DNA of 64,000 nucleotides. Source: Allosphingosinicella indica. GTDB lineage: Bacteria > Pseudomonadota > Alphaproteobacteria > Sphingomonadales > Sphingomonadaceae. Within the stretch, counting starts at the first letter, position 1. Every line of letters begins with the position of its first letter. The translations under genes were made by a program, and so were the position numbers. Below, piece after piece: positions 1-9,642 of this stretch. Location of the stretch: positions 2,743,254 to 2,807,253 of the forward strand of contig NZ_LT840185.1 in the NCBI RefSeq assembly GCF_900177405.1. The letters are read 5' to 3'. The notes under the pieces are model-generated. The model saw nothing but the letters and a program-made list of their open reading frames with translations, was not told the DNA's origin and ran no database searches.

Positions 1-203
1 GGCCACGCGGCGCGCTCGTCCATTTCCACACCGGCGGCGTCGCCAATCTCGACGGCCTCCTCGCATACGCCGAGCGCCTCCAGGGCACCGCCAAGCTGCG
101 CCCCGACGGCAAGATGGTGGTGACGCGAAGCTGGCCCGACGCGGCGGCGCGGATCAACGGCGCGCTGCAGCTTTCCAAGGGGCTTGCGAAGGCTGCCGGT
201 TAG
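1..203 (+). CDS. mfd: Transcription-repair coupling factor Mfd, C-terminal fragment
   Basis: Only the last 66 codons are inside the window; the 5' part lies upstream. The frame reads GALVHFHTGGVANLDGLL, then KLRPDGKMVVTRSW and a final INGALQLSKGL helix before TAG. This resembles the end of the C-terminal TRCF domain of Mfd, the translocase that removes stalled RNA polymerase and recruits UvrA. Recognition rests on pattern memory of alphaproteobacterial Mfd tails (the KxRPDxK..V.R.W stretch followed by an alanine/leucine-rich helix), with no helicase motif visible here. The next gene follows on the same strand after 75 bases. Confidence 0.7.
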   Translation, partial: PRGALVHFHTGGVANLDGLLAYAERLQGTAKLRPDGKMVVTRSWPDAAARINGALQLSKGLAKAAG

Positions 204-278
204 ATCGCGGTAAGCACGAGGTTTACGAAGAATCACCGCACCGGAATTGTTTACGCTTTCACATTAGGACGCATCCCG

Positions 279-2648
279 ATGCAGCGGGAGCGGACCATCA
301 GGGTGCAGCCCAAGTGGCGGCTGTTCCGGCCTGGCGCTGGCGAAGCGGCCGGAATGACCCCGCTCGTCTACGTCGCGCTCTACACTTTGTGCCTCGCGAT
401 CTCGCAGTGGAACGCCACGCGCTACGGCACGATCATCATCTGGCCGGCGAACGGCGTGCTGCTCGCGGCGCTTCTCCAGCTTCATCGCGAGCCCGCGCTC
501 AGGGTCATGGCGGTCTGCTTCGCGCTCAACCTGGCGGGCAATTTCGTCCGCGGCGACGCTGCGCCGATGATCGTGCTCAACGCGGCGCTCAACCTCGGCG
601 AAGTCTGCGCCGTAGCGCTGCTCGCACGGCGCTTCTGCGGCGCCGCGCTCGATCTGCGGCGTCCCGGGCGGCTCGCTCGGTTCGTCTTCCTGGCGGTCGC
701 GCCGGTGGTCTCCGCCGCGGCCGCCGTCGGGCTTGCCGTCTCGATCCTGATCGTCGACGTGCCGACGCCGCTCACCAATTACGAACTGTGGGTCAATTTC
801 CAGACCTGGTTCACCGTCGATGCGCTGGGTCTCATCCTCGTCGCACCGACCCTGCTGCTGCTCGCCAACCACAAGCGCTTTTCCAAGGACGAGATGGAGC
901 GGCCCGCGCTGGAGCGCTATGGGCTCGTCGGCATCACCGTGCTCGTCACCGGGCTCGTCTTCGCGCAGGCCAAGGCACCGGTTCTCTTCATGATTTTCCC
1001 GCCGCTGCTGCTTGTCGCGTTCCGGCTGCCGCCTGCCTGGTCGGCGCTCACCGTCCTGCTGGTCGCGATGATCGGCGGCGCGGCGACTTTCAACGGCTAT
1101 GGCCCAATCACGCTCAGCACGATCGGCCCCGATAGCTGGTGGCGGCCCGAAGTGCTACCGCTCCTCCGCACGCTTCCCGTCTACCAGATGTTCCTCGCAG
1201 CGGTGCTGTGCGTCTCGCTTCCCGCGAGCACCTTCCTCACCGAGCGGCGGCGGCTCGAAGCGCGGCTCAAGGCGCGGACCGAGGCGGCGGTCGCGGCACG
1301 CGCCGAGGCGGAGCGCGCCGAGCGTTGGGCGTCGCATCTCGCCCATCACGATCCCGATACCGATCTCCTCAACCGCGCCGGCATAGAGCGCGCGCTGGCG
1401 GTGATGATCAAGCGCAACAACGGGCGCCAGGTGTTCATGGCTGCGCTCGGCATCGATCGGTTCGGCGCCATCCGCGCCGCGATCGGCGCGTCGCAGGCAT
1501 CGCTGCTGCTTGCCCATGCCGCGCGCCGGATCGACGGGCGCTTGCCGGGCGCCAGCGTGGGGCGCCTCTCGTCCACATCGATCGGCGTCGCCTTCCCGGC
1601 GCGCAACAGCGAAGATGCGCTGAAGCTCCTCCTCGATGCGCGCCAGGTGCTCGCCGAGCCGCTGGAAGTGGGCGACAGCCGGGTCGACGTGCGCCTCACC
1701 ACGGGACTTGCCGGCTATCCCGACCATGCCGCGACCGCCACCACGCTCGTCGAACGTGCGCAGATCGCGCTCGATCAGGCGCGCGTCGTCAGCGGCGACT
1801 TCGCTTTGTTCGACGCCGCAGTGGAGCGTGCCGCGACCGGCGGCCTCTCGCTGCTCAGCGAGCTTCGCAAGGGGCTCGACACCGGCGACGTATGGCTCGC
1901 TTACCAGCCGAAGCTCGATCTCAAGACCGGCCAGCTTACCGGCGTCGAGGCGCTGGTGCGCTGGAACCACCCCACCCGCGGCGCGGTCGCTCCCGACGAA
2001 TTCATGCCGCTGGTCGAGGAGACGGGGTTCATCGACCCGCTCACCGACTGGATCGTCGCGCGCGCCGTCGAGGAACAGACGATGCTCCGTGCCAACGGCA
2101 TGGACGTCCGCATGGCGGTCAACATCTCCGGCCGCAGCCTCTCCGATCCCGGTTTCGCCGAGCGGACGATCGGCATCGCCGCGCCGGACAGGCAGCGGCC
2201 GAACATGACGCTGGAAATCACCGAAACCGCGATCATCACCCATGCCGACGCGGCCTTCGCGAACCTGGCGCGGCTCAAGGAGGCCGGCTTCGGTATTTCG
2301 ATCGACGATTACGGCACCGGCCTGTCCTCGCTCGCCTATCTCAAGCGCATCCCGGCGGATCAGCTCAAGATCGACCGTACCTTCGTTGCCGGCGTCGCGC
2401 GCAACGGCAATGACGCGGTGCTCGTCCGCTCGACCATCGATCTCGCACACAGCCTGGGTCTCCGCGTCGTCGCCGAAGGAATCGAGGACCAGGCGACGCT
2501 CGACCTGCTGGCGCTGTTCGGATGCGACATGGCGCAGGGCTTCTACATCGGCCTCCCCGTTGCCGCCGAGACATTGATCCGCGACGGGCTCCAGCCGTGG
2601 GTCATCCCCTCGAACGGCGCGAAGAAGTCCCGCAAGCGCGCCGCCTAG
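279..2648 (+). CDS. MASE1-GGDEF(degenerate)-EAL cyclic-di-GMP phosphodiesterase
   Basis: This 789-residue inner-membrane protein is predicted to hydrolyse cyclic di-GMP. Residues about 25-320 form a multi-helix MASE1-type sensory module, followed by a charged coiled linker (about 318-350), a GGDEF-like domain (about 355-510) and an EAL domain (about 530-775). The GGDEF signature is replaced by LSSTS near residue 428, so cyclase activity is not expected. The EAL domain keeps its catalytic set: EAL near 556, NISG, EITET, DDYGTG near 675, LKID, AEGIED near 733 and AQGF. The ATG at 279 is preceded by TAGGA at good spacing; an internal ATG at 354 is a less likely alternative. The gene ends tail-to-tail with another EAL gene, the two stops sharing CTAG. 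Confidence 0.88.
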   Translation: MQRERTIRVQPKWRLFRPGAGEAAGMTPLVYVALYTLCLAISQWNATRYGTIIIWPANGVLLAALLQLHREPALRVMAVCFALNLAGNFVRGDAAPMIVLNAALNLGEVCAVALLARRFCGAALDLRRPGRLARFVFLAVAPVVSAAAAVGLAVSILIVDVPTPLTNYELWVNFQTWFTVDALGLILVAPTLLLLANHKRFSKDEMERPALERYGLVGITVLVTGLVFAQAKAPVLFMIFPPLLLVAFRLPPAWSALTVLLVAMIGGAATFNGYGPITLSTIGPDSWWRPEVLPLLRTLPVYQMFLAAVLCVSLPASTFLTERRRLEARLKARTEAAVAARAEAERAERWASHLAHHDPDTDLLNRAGIERALAVMIKRNNGRQVFMAALGIDRFGAIRAAIGASQASLLLAHAARRIDGRLPGASVGRLSSTSIGVAFPARNSEDALKLLLDARQVLAEPLEVGDSRVDVRLTTGLAGYPDHAATATTLVERAQIALDQARVVSGDFALFDAAVERAATGGLSLLSELRKGLDTGDVWLAYQPKLDLKTGQLTGVEALVRWNHPTRGAVAPDEFMPLVEETGFIDPLTDWIVARAVEEQTMLRANGMDVRMAVNISGRSLSDPGFAERTIGIAAPDRQRPNMTLEITETAIITHADAAFANLARLKEAGFGISIDDYGTGLSSLAYLKRIPADQLKIDRTFVAGVARNGNDAVLVRSTIDLAHSLGLRVVAEGIEDQATLDLLALFGCDMAQGFYIGLPVAAETLIRDGLQPWVIPSNGAKKSRKRAA

Positions 2649-4666
2649 GCGCGTTCGGCCACCAGCGCGGCGAGCGTGTCGACCGTCACCGGCGGCGCGC
2701 ACAGGAAGCCCTGATAGACGTTGCACCCTTCGCGGGCGAGCAGCTCCAGTTGCTCCTCGGTCTCGACGCCTTCGGCGACCACGTCGAGCCCCAGCGAGCG
2801 CGCCATTTCGATGACGCTGCGCACCACGATCCGGTCGCGCGGGCTGCCGACGATATCTTCGCTCAGCCGCCGGTCGATCTTGAGATAGTCGAGCGGCAGC
2901 GCCTTCAGATAGGCGAGGCTCGAATAGCCCGTCCCGAAATCGTCGATCGCGACGCGCAGACCTCCTTCGCGCAGTTCCGCGAGCAGCGATGCGGCGCCGT
3001 TCAGATCCTCGATCAAACCGGTTTCGGTCACCTCGACCGTCAGCCGCTCGGCCGCGAACCCGCTATCCTCCACCAGATCGAGGAACTGCGCGGCAAATCC
3101 GGGCCTCTTCATGTCCTGCGCGGTGACGTTCACCGCGAGACGCAGACCGCGGAGGTTTTCCGGCCAGGCCGCAGCGACCGCGACCGCCTTGCGCTGAACG
3201 TGATCGGAGAGCTGGACGAGATAATCCGAGCGTTCGGCGACGTTGAACAGCGTCATCGCGCCAAGCTCGCCAAGCTCGGGATGCTGCCAGCGCGCCAGCG
3301 CCTCGGCACCGATGACTCGCCCGGTCGCGACCGAGATCTGCGGCTGGAAGAGGATGCGGATCTCGTCCTGATCGAGCGCCCGGCGCAGATCGACCTCGAG
3401 CCGATCGTCCAGCCCGGACGCGACCTCGGCCCCGCCTTCGATCACGCGGATCGGCCCGCCTTCGGACTTCGCCTCGGCGAGCGCCGCGCTGCCCTTGCGC
3501 AACAGCGATGCGGCATCGTCGCCGGGCTCGGCCGCAACTACTCCGACGCGGCAGCCGAGCGTGACGACGTGATCGCCCGACATGAACGGACGCCCCAGGG
3601 CCTCGACGAGCTGCGCAGCGATGAAGCCCCCCTCGGCAAGCCCGGTAGGCGGCGCGATCGCGACCATGAATTCGGCCCCCGCAACGCGCGCGACCAGCCG
3701 CTGCGATCCGTCCGCGTCGACGAGCCGCTCGATCCGCCGCGCCGCCGCCTGCAGCACCGCATCGCCGACCGCACGGCCAAAGGCGGCGTTGATCGCGTCA
3801 AAACGGCTGACCGCAACGAGGATCAGCACGAGTCCCGACGTGCCCTCGACGGCAAGCTGCTGATCGATCCACGCCCGGCCCGCACGCGCATCGCGCACGC
3901 CAGTCATGGCATCGCGCGACTGCGCCGGTGCGTCGTCGGGAAAGAGCGTCTCGGTGCGCGCGATCACGCTGCCGCCCTCGCCGATGCGAAGATGGTGGAT
4001 CAGGCGCTCGGGCGCCTCGTCGATCGCCGAGTGGGCGAATGCGGTGGCGCGGCCGGACGCGATCGTCCGCTCGACCGCACCGCGCGCCGCACGCCTTCCG
4101 TCAGCGTCGAGCTTGCGGAAAAGGTCCAACAGGCTGATGCGGGCGCCCGCGGTTTCGCCCAAGCCGACGCGGCGCGCGAGCGCCGGACTGAGTTCCACTG
4201 CGCGCGATCCGGGCTCCCACCGCCAGGAGCTGACCGGCGGACCGGCATCGCCGCTCCGGCGCGGCGCCCGATAGCCGCCCGTCACACGATCGGCATGCCG
4301 CTGCGCAAAGCGGACCGTCTGAAGCAGCTGCAGATCGCTGAACGGGCTGACAAGGAAATGGGTCGCCCCGGCGGCATGGACGCGATCGAGCGCTTCCGCG
4401 TCGGTGCGCGACACGAGCACGATCAAGGCGGCCGCATTTGCCTCTGCGGCGTCGGCCAGCGCACGGACGGCGTCCAGACCTTCCGCGAGCGCACCGCGCG
4501 CATCGACGATCGCGACGCCGGCACTGGAGGCCGCGAAGCGCGCCTCGGCATTGGCGGCGCGGCGGGCGGCGATCGGTTGCCAGCCCGCAGCCTCGACCGT
4601 GCGGGTAAGCTCGTCGCGATGGCGAAATGACAGGATGAAGATCGGCTGCGATCCTCCGACGCTCAT
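2645..4666 (-). CDS. Receiver-like-GGDEF(degenerate)-EAL phosphodiesterase
   Basis: This is a 673-residue soluble protein. Residues 1-125 look like a receiver-type alpha/beta domain (IFILSF start, then VAIVDARG and LIVLVSR) without a clear phosphoacceptor pocket. A central region leads to a GGDEF-like domain whose signature is AGAEF near residue 332: the metal-binding acidic residue is Ala and no RxxD inhibitory site precedes it. The EAL domain is complete: EAL near 454, AVNVTAQ, EVTETG, DDFGTG near 574, LKID, AEGVET near 630 and YQGF. It is predicted to be a cyclic-di-GMP phosphodiesterase. Its stop interlocks with that of the convergent MASE1-EAL gene, and its start is divergent from nadK. 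Confidence 0.85.
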   Translation of the reverse strand: MSVGGSQPIFILSFRHRDELTRTVEAAGWQPIAARRAANAEARFAASSAGVAIVDARGALAEGLDAVRALADAAEANAAALIVLVSRTDAEALDRVHAAGATHFLVSPFSDLQLLQTVRFAQRHADRVTGGYRAPRRSGDAGPPVSSWRWEPGSRAVELSPALARRVGLGETAGARISLLDLFRKLDADGRRAARGAVERTIASGRATAFAHSAIDEAPERLIHHLRIGEGGSVIARTETLFPDDAPAQSRDAMTGVRDARAGRAWIDQQLAVEGTSGLVLILVAVSRFDAINAAFGRAVGDAVLQAAARRIERLVDADGSQRLVARVAGAEFMVAIAPPTGLAEGGFIAAQLVEALGRPFMSGDHVVTLGCRVGVVAAEPGDDAASLLRKGSAALAEAKSEGGPIRVIEGGAEVASGLDDRLEVDLRRALDQDEIRILFQPQISVATGRVIGAEALARWQHPELGELGAMTLFNVAERSDYLVQLSDHVQRKAVAVAAAWPENLRGLRLAVNVTAQDMKRPGFAAQFLDLVEDSGFAAERLTVEVTETGLIEDLNGAASLLAELREGGLRVAIDDFGTGYSSLAYLKALPLDYLKIDRRLSEDIVGSPRDRIVVRSVIEMARSLGLDVVAEGVETEEQLELLAREGCNVYQGFLCAPPVTVDTLAALVAERA

Positions 4667-4816
4667 CCCCTGTCACCCCTCTTCAAGACGCCCCGCGCGT
4701 GCCGCCGGTGATAGCCCGCGCGCAACGGGTCGCCAATCGCCTTCGCGCGCGCCGCCCCGCCTTGGCACAGGCTTGCGGGTTGCCGCAGGTCGCGCCCGGC
4801 TCTAGCAATTGGGCGG

Positions 4817-5599
4817 ATGACGCAGAACGCTGACAAGCCCACCGCCGTCGTGGCCTCACCCTCCCCGCACGCGCAGGCGGCCGCCGCGCTGCTGTTCGAG
4901 CAATATGACTTCCAGCCGGTCGAGGAGGCCGAGCAGGTGATCGCGCTCGGCGGCGACGGATTTCTTCTCCAGACGCTGCACGACATGCTCGATCGCGGAC
5001 GCGTGTGCCCGGTATTCGGCATGAACCGCGGCACCGTCGGCTTCCTGATGAACGAGTTCCGCGTCGAGGGCCTCCGCGAGCGGGTCAATGGCGCCAAGCA
5101 ATTCCGCATGGCGCCGCTCCGCATGGAAGCCGTCACCGTGTCGGGCGAGACTGTCGTCAGCCATGCGATCAACGAAGTCTCGCTGCTTCGTGAAACGCGC
5201 CAGAGCGCGTGGATCGAGGTGTCAGTCAACGGCCGCGTCGTGCTGCCCGAGCTGGTCTGCGACGGCATCCTCGTCGCGACGCCGGCCGGATCGACCGCCT
5301 ATAATCTCTCCGCGCAGGGGCCGATCCTGCCGTTCGGATCGAAACTAGTGGCGCTGACGCCGATCAGCCCGTTCCGCCCGCGGCGCTGGCGCGGTGCGCT
5401 CATTCCCGATGATCTCCACATCGGCTTTCGCGTGCTTGACCCGATCAAGCGGCCGATCTCCGCCGTGGCCGACCAGCGCGAAGTCCGCGACGTCGCGACC
5501 GTCGAGGTGCGCGTCGAGCGCGAGCGAGCGCTGCCGTTGCTTTTCGATCCCTGGCACGCGCTCGACGAGCGGATCGCGACCGAGCAGTTCGCGGTCTGA
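4817..5599 (+). CDS. nadK: NAD kinase
   Basis: The product is predicted to phosphorylate NAD to NADP with ATP or polyphosphate in the cytosol. The 260-residue protein has the family signature GGDG at residues 44-47 (VIALGGDGFLLQTLH), then GMNRGTVGFLMN, and the second conserved block DGILVATPAGSTAYNLSAQGP. The length fits the short alphaproteobacterial form. The ATG at 4817 follows GGGCGG. The promoter should lie in the 150-base gap shared with the divergent EAL gene. A tRNA gene follows 69 bases downstream. Confidence 0.93.
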   Translation: MTQNADKPTAVVASPSPHAQAAAALLFEQYDFQPVEEAEQVIALGGDGFLLQTLHDMLDRGRVCPVFGMNRGTVGFLMNEFRVEGLRERVNGAKQFRMAPLRMEAVTVSGETVVSHAINEVSLLRETRQSAWIEVSVNGRVVLPELVCDGILVATPAGSTAYNLSAQGPILPFGSKLVALTPISPFRPRRWRGALIPDDLHIGFRVLDPIKRPISAVADQREVRDVATVEVRVERERALPLLFDPWHALDERIATEQFAV

Positions 5600-5617
5600 A
5601 ATAATCGCCGAGGCGGC

Positions 5618-5646
5618 TTGCAGTCGCCGAAAACTTCTGGCTATAG
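5618..5646 (+). promoter_or_regulatory. Sigma-70-type promoter of tRNA-Asn
   Basis: TTGCAG (5618-5623) and CTATAG (5641-5646) are separated by exactly 17 bases, and the predicted start lies about 15 bases before the tRNA. This is a good match to a housekeeping promoter and explains expression of the tRNA independently of nadK. Confidence 0.6.
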
Positions 5647-5667
5647 GGCGCCTCGCCTGAGGGCCGC

Positions 5668-5742
5668 TCCCCGGTAGCTCAGCGGTAGAGCATCCGACTG
5701 TTAATCGGACGGCCGCCTGTTCGAATCAGGCCCGGGGAGCCA
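5668..5742 (+). tRNA. tRNA-Asn (anticodon GTT)
   Basis: The 75-base cloverleaf has a perfect 7-bp acceptor stem (TCCCCGG with CCGGGGA), the D-arm AGCTCAGCGGTAGAGC, the anticodon loop CTGTTAA with anticodon GTT, and the T-loop TTCGAAT. Discriminator G precedes an encoded CCA (5740-5742). A run of four T follows immediately and may contribute to 3' end formation. Confidence 0.96.
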
Positions 5743-5784
5743 TTTTCCGCAGATCGTTAGAGAATTGGTTGACGTTGCGCCGCG

Positions 5785-6132
5785 TCAGACGGAAGCGGCG
5801 GCGCGTCGGTACACCCGTCGGAGGCCACTGCCCAACACCAGCACCATCCCCGCGGCGGCGAGATCGGCAAGCCAGTCGAACCAGTCGCCATCCCGGCCCA
5901 CGATCGGCAGCGCCTGGATCAGCTCGATCGCACCGCCGAACATCGCGAATGCAGGGAATATCTTCCAGGCGGGGAGGCGCGGATATGCAAGCAGCGACAG
6001 CGCCGCCAGCACGGAAAAAGCCAGCATGTGCTCGATCTTGTCCGAGGCCAAGCTGGGCGGGGCGGGAATGACGGCCATCACGAACGCAAATAGGGCGGCC
6101 AGCCAGAACATAAGAACGAAGAGACGCTGCAC
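5785..6132 (-). CDS. VanZ-like family membrane protein
   Basis: This is a 115-residue protein with four predicted membrane segments (about 3-22, 35-52, 57-75 and 83-104). The motifs DKIEHMLAFSVLA and FGGAIELIQ, with a following D-W-F-D-W block, are typical of small VanZ-family proteins. Their biochemical role in proteobacteria is unclear. The start is GTG at 6132; an ATG seven codons in is possible. It is the last gene of a minus-strand run behind the PilZ gene, 66 bases downstream of it. Confidence 0.7.
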   Translation of the reverse strand: MQRLFVLMFWLAALFAFVMAVIPAPPSLASDKIEHMLAFSVLAALSLLAYPRLPAWKIFPAFAMFGGAIELIQALPIVGRDGDWFDWLADLAAAGMVLVLGSGLRRVYRRAAASV

Positions 6133-6198
6133 GGCGCGCTACATAGCGATTGGTCGCTGTGGGTAAAGCCGCCTCGCGGCCCGGTAGACGGAGACCGC

Positions 6199-6654
6199 TC
6201 AGCTCTTCGAGACGAAGCCGCTGTCGGCGTCGCGAACCCAATCGCGGACGTTCTGCCAGTCGGTCGCCGACATCGGCGCATCCACTTCGCGCAGCCGCCA
6301 GAAATGATCGCGTGACGCGGCCGAAAGATCTTCCGGCGGGCTGTTCCATTGCTCGACCACCCGGTCGGCATCGATCGGCTCGACGAATTCCATGCCGCAA
6401 CGGTTGCGCTCAGCCCAGACGATGGTGGCAAGAATGTCGAGCGCGCCGCGCTTGAGCTGCACGGTGCTGCCGACGGCCGGCGCATCCTGCGTCTCGATCA
6501 TCGCGCCGCCGGCCGATATGTTGCGCAGCACGACCGATTGGGTGCGGGTCGTCGTCGCGAGCGTTGCGAGCAGGTGCAATCGAATCCGGCCTTCGCGCTG
6601 ATCGCGTGGAGCCGCAACATGCTGCTCATTCGCCACATTCGACTTGCTTGCCAT
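6199..6654 (-). CDS. PilZ domain protein
   Basis: The 151-residue cytosolic protein carries one PilZ-like beta-barrel (about residues 15-95), with NISAGGAMIE matching the (D/N)xSxxG half of the cyclic-di-GMP signature and CGMEF closing the barrel. The arginine half is irregular (REGRIR instead of RxxxR), so ligand binding is likely but not certain. The C-terminal part is a WRLREVD-type helical tail. The ATG at 6654 begins MASKSNVANEQ. Upstream lies a palindrome containing a CtrA-like box (separate entry). It could act as an effector for the EAL enzymes encoded nearby, but that is inference. Confidence 0.78.
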   Translation of the reverse strand: MASKSNVANEQHVAAPRDQREGRIRLHLLATLATTTRTQSVVLRNISAGGAMIETQDAPAVGSTVQLKRGALDILATIVWAERNRCGMEFVEPIDADRVVEQWNSPPEDLSAASRDHFWRLREVDAPMSATDWQNVRDWVRDADSGFVSKS

Positions 6655-6706
6655 CGACGCCCCCTAAAGTTCTACCTTACGAGGTCGTTATATATCCGCA
6701 ACGTCC

Positions 6707-6721
6707 CTAAATTGCGGTTAA
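6707..6721 (-). promoter_or_regulatory. CtrA-like box within a palindrome upstream of the PilZ gene
   Basis: On the minus strand the sequence reads TTAA-CCGCAAT-TTAG, one base away from the CtrA consensus TTAA-N7-TTAA, 53 bases before the PilZ start codon. It overlaps the perfect 14-bp palindrome TGCGGTTAACCGCA (6713-6726). The palindrome begins just after the secA stop and might also form a weak hairpin at the secA 3' end. Confidence 0.35.
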
Positions 6722-6731
6722 CCGCATGTGA

Positions 6732-9479
6732 TCAGGCTTGCGCGGCTCCGCCCTCGGCGAGCGCACCGTGACAATGCTTGAACTTGCGGCCCGATCCGCA
6801 CGGGCAAGGCGCGTTGCGGCTGACACGCGGCGCGCCATTCTCGTCGAATGCCTCGGGCATGTCCGGCTGGATCGCCTGCATCGGCGGCAGTCGCGAGAGG
6901 ACGTTGCCCGTCGCCGCATCGATGTCGGCGCTATTGTCCTCGCCGGTCAGCGGATCGATGTGGGTCGTGATAAAGTCCGGCATCGGCGGCAGATCGGGTT
7001 CGGTCATCGTGAATTGCGCCAGCGCAAGGCGGCGCGTCACATCCTCGCGGATCGATCCCAGCATGCGCTCGAACAGCGCAAAGGCCTCGTGCTTATATTC
7101 GTCGATCGGCTTCTTCTGTGCATAGGCGCGAAGGTGGATCACCTGGCGCAGCGCGTCGAGCATCGAGAGATGCTCCTTCCAGTGATGATCGAGCGTCTCG
7201 ATGAGGATCGACTTTTCAACCTGGACATAGCCGTCGCGATCGAGCGGCGCGATCTTGTCGGCCATCTGCTGATCGGCAAGCGCGGAAATCCGCTCAACCA
7301 GGATTTCGGGATCGACTTCCTCTTCCTTAAGCCAATCCTCGATCGGCGGCTGGAGCGCGAACGTGTCGTCGAGCCGCGCCTTCAGCAGGTCGATGTCCCA
7401 CTGCTCCGGATAGGTCTCGGGCGGGCAGGCCTCGCCGACGATGTTGTTCACCGTTTCCGCGCGCATGTCCTCGATCACATCGCCGACGGTATCGGAATCC
7501 ATGATGTCGGAGCGCTGCTCATAGATCACCTTGCGCTGATCGTTCATCACGTCGTCGAATTCGACCAGCTGCTTACGGATGTCGTAGTTGCGCGCCTCGA
7601 CCTTCTTCTGCGCGGTCTCGATCGCCTTGGAGATCCAAGGACTGATGATCGCCTCGCCGTCCTCCAGATTCTTGTTCATCATCCGCGCGAACATCGTCTG
7701 CGGGCCGAAGATGCGCAGCAGATCGTCGTCGAGGCTGAGATAGAAGCGCGACAGGCCGGGATCGCCCTGGCGGCCCGAACGGCCGCGAAGCTGGTTATCG
7801 ATACGGCGGCTCTCGTGCCGCTCGGTTCCGAGCACGAAGAGACCGCCGGCGGCGAGAACGCGCGCCTTTTCTTCCTCGATTTCCTCCTCGATCCGCTTGA
7901 CCGCGGCGTCGCGCTCGGGACCCTCCGGCATGTCGCCGGCCTCGTCGGCGACGCGGAACTCGACGTTGCCGCCGAGCTGGATGTCGGTGCCGCGGCCCGC
8001 CATGTTGGTGGCGATGGTCACGGCGCCAATGCGGCCCGCCTGCGCCACGATATGCGCCTCGCTCTCGTGGAAGCGCGCGTTGAGAACCTCGTGACGGACG
8101 CCCTCGCGCTGAAGAAATTCCGACAGAAGCTCCGACTTCTCGATCGAGACCGTGCCGACCAGAACCGGCTGGCCGGTGTCCTGCTTCGCCTTGATCGCCT
8201 TGGCGATGGCGGCGAACTTATCGTGCTGGTTCTTGTAGAATTCGTCGTCCTCGTCGATCCGCTGCACCGGCACGTTGGTGGGGATCGAAACGACGTTCAT
8301 CTTGTAGATGTCGAAGAATTCGGGCGCCTCGGTCAGCGCCGTGCCGGTCATGCCCGAAAGCTTCGGATACATGCGGAAGTAATTCTGGAAGGTGATCGAG
8401 GCGAGCGTCTGGTTCTCGGGCTCGATCTTGACGCCTTCCTTCGCTTCCACCGCCTGGTGAAGCCCGTCGGACCAGCGGCGGCCGTCCATCATGCGCCCGG
8501 TGAACTCGTCGATGATGACGACCTTGCCGTCCTTGACGATATAGTCGGTGTCGCGGCGGAAGATCAGGTTCGCGCGCATCGCCTGGTTCAGGTGATGGAC
8601 GACCTGCGTATTCTCGAAATCGTAGAGGTTGGCACCGACGAGCAGGCCGGCCGCCTCGAGCCGCCGCTCCATCCGCTCGGTGCCGTCCTCGGTGAGGACC
8701 ACCGATTTGGCCTTTTCGTCGATCTCGTAATCTTCGGCCTCGATGTCGCGGACGACCGCGTCGACCAGCTTGTACATCTCCGACTTGTCGTCGGTCGGGC
8801 CGGAAATGATGAGCGGCGTGCGCGCCTCGTCGATCAGGATAGAATCCACCTCGTCGACGATTGCGTAGCTGAAGGGCCGCTGCACCATCTGCGAGCGGTC
8901 AAACTTCATATTGTCGCGGAGGTAATCGAAGCCGAACTCGTTGTTCGTGCCGTAGGTGATGTCGGCGTTATAGGCGTCGCGGCGCTGACCGTCGGAGAGG
9001 TTGGGCACGATGACGCCCACGCTCATGCCGAGGAAGCGGTAGATGCGGCCCATCCAGTCGGCATCGCGCCGGGCCAGATAGTCGTTGACGGTGATGACGT
9101 GGACGCCGTTGCCGTCGAGCGCGTTCAGATAGGTCGCGAGCGTCGCGACCAGCGTCTTGCCCTCGCCGGTGCGCATTTCCGCGATCGAGCCGCGATGGAG
9201 CACGATGCCCCCGATCATCTGCACGTCGAAATGGCGCATCCCGAGCACGCGCACCGAGGCTTCGCGGACCGTTGCGAAGGCTTCGGGCAGGAGGTCGTCG
9301 AGCGTCTCGCCAGCGGCCAGCCGCTCGCGGAAATGCGGCGTCCGGGCGCGCAGCTCGTCGTCGCTCATTGCTTGCATCTCCGGCTCGAGCGCATTGGCCT
9401 TCTCGACGATCTTGCGGAGCGAGCGGACGTAACGGTCGTTGGAGGAACCGAAGAGAGCTTTGGCAATGCCGCCGAGCAT
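6732..9479 (-). CDS. secA: Protein translocase ATPase SecA
   Basis: SecA drives Sec-dependent export at the inner membrane. The 915-residue product has the family start [16 protein letters not shown], Walker A MRTGEGKT near residue 105, the Walker B region [13 protein letters not shown] near 208, the helicase motif [10 protein letters not shown] with [18 protein letters not shown], and the C-terminal zinc motif CPCGSG...CH that contacts SecB and the ribosome. The ATG at 9479 is chosen because it matches the universal SecA N-terminus; a TTG nine codons upstream is in frame but poor. The gene lies 163 bases downstream of trxA on the same strand. Confidence 0.98.
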   Translation of the reverse strand: MLGGIAKALFGSSNDRYVRSLRKIVEKANALEPEMQAMSDDELRARTPHFRERLAAGETLDDLLPEAFATVREASVRVLGMRHFDVQMIGGIVLHRGSIAEMRTGEGKTLVATLATYLNALDGNGVHVITVNDYLARRDADWMGRIYRFLGMSVGVIVPNLSDGQRRDAYNADITYGTNNEFGFDYLRDNMKFDRSQMVQRPFSYAIVDEVDSILIDEARTPLIISGPTDDKSEMYKLVDAVVRDIEAEDYEIDEKAKSVVLTEDGTERMERRLEAAGLLVGANLYDFENTQVVHHLNQAMRANLIFRRDTDYIVKDGKVVIIDEFTGRMMDGRRWSDGLHQAVEAKEGVKIEPENQTLASITFQNYFRMYPKLSGMTGTALTEAPEFFDIYKMNVVSIPTNVPVQRIDEDDEFYKNQHDKFAAIAKAIKAKQDTGQPVLVGTVSIEKSELLSEFLQREGVRHEVLNARFHESEAHIVAQAGRIGAVTIATNMAGRGTDIQLGGNVEFRVADEAGDMPEGPERDAAVKRIEEEIEEEKARVLAAGGLFVLGTERHESRRIDNQLRGRSGRQGDPGLSRFYLSLDDDLLRIFGPQTMFARMMNKNLEDGEAIISPWISKAIETAQKKVEARNYDIRKQLVEFDDVMNDQRKVIYEQRSDIMDSDTVGDVIEDMRAETVNNIVGEACPPETYPEQWDIDLLKARLDDTFALQPPIEDWLKEEEVDPEILVERISALADQQMADKIAPLDRDGYVQVEKSILIETLDHHWKEHLSMLDALRQVIHLRAYAQKKPIDEYKHEAFALFERMLGSIREDVTRRLALAQFTMTEPDLPPMPDFITTHIDPLTGEDNSADIDAATGNVLSRLPPMQAIQPDMPEAFDENGAPRVSRNAPCPCGSGRKFKHCHGALAEGGAAQA

Positions 9480-9642
9480 GGACGTTCCAGTCGTTTTTAT
9501 GAGCAAATCGGCCGCGCGCGACGATACCGCGCCCAGCCTGTTGAAATCCGGGCGCGATGTAGGATTGGCGCCCGGTCAAGTCAATTGAGCCGGGACGCCG
9601 ATCCTCAGAGGCAAAGGCCCCTCGACGCCTTGCTTCAGGGCC

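Noticed and set aside
4762..4779. Sigma-54-like sequence TTGGCAC...TTGCGG upstream of nadK
   Set aside because: The GG and GC elements are 9 bases apart rather than 10, a spacing sigma-54 does not tolerate, and nadK is a housekeeping gene with no activator nearby.
9596..9642. Possible terminator hairpin after trxA (GGCCCT ... AGGGGCC on the minus strand)
   Set aside because: The stem needs a bulge and a loop of about 15 bases and has only three T after it; too weak to list as a terminator.
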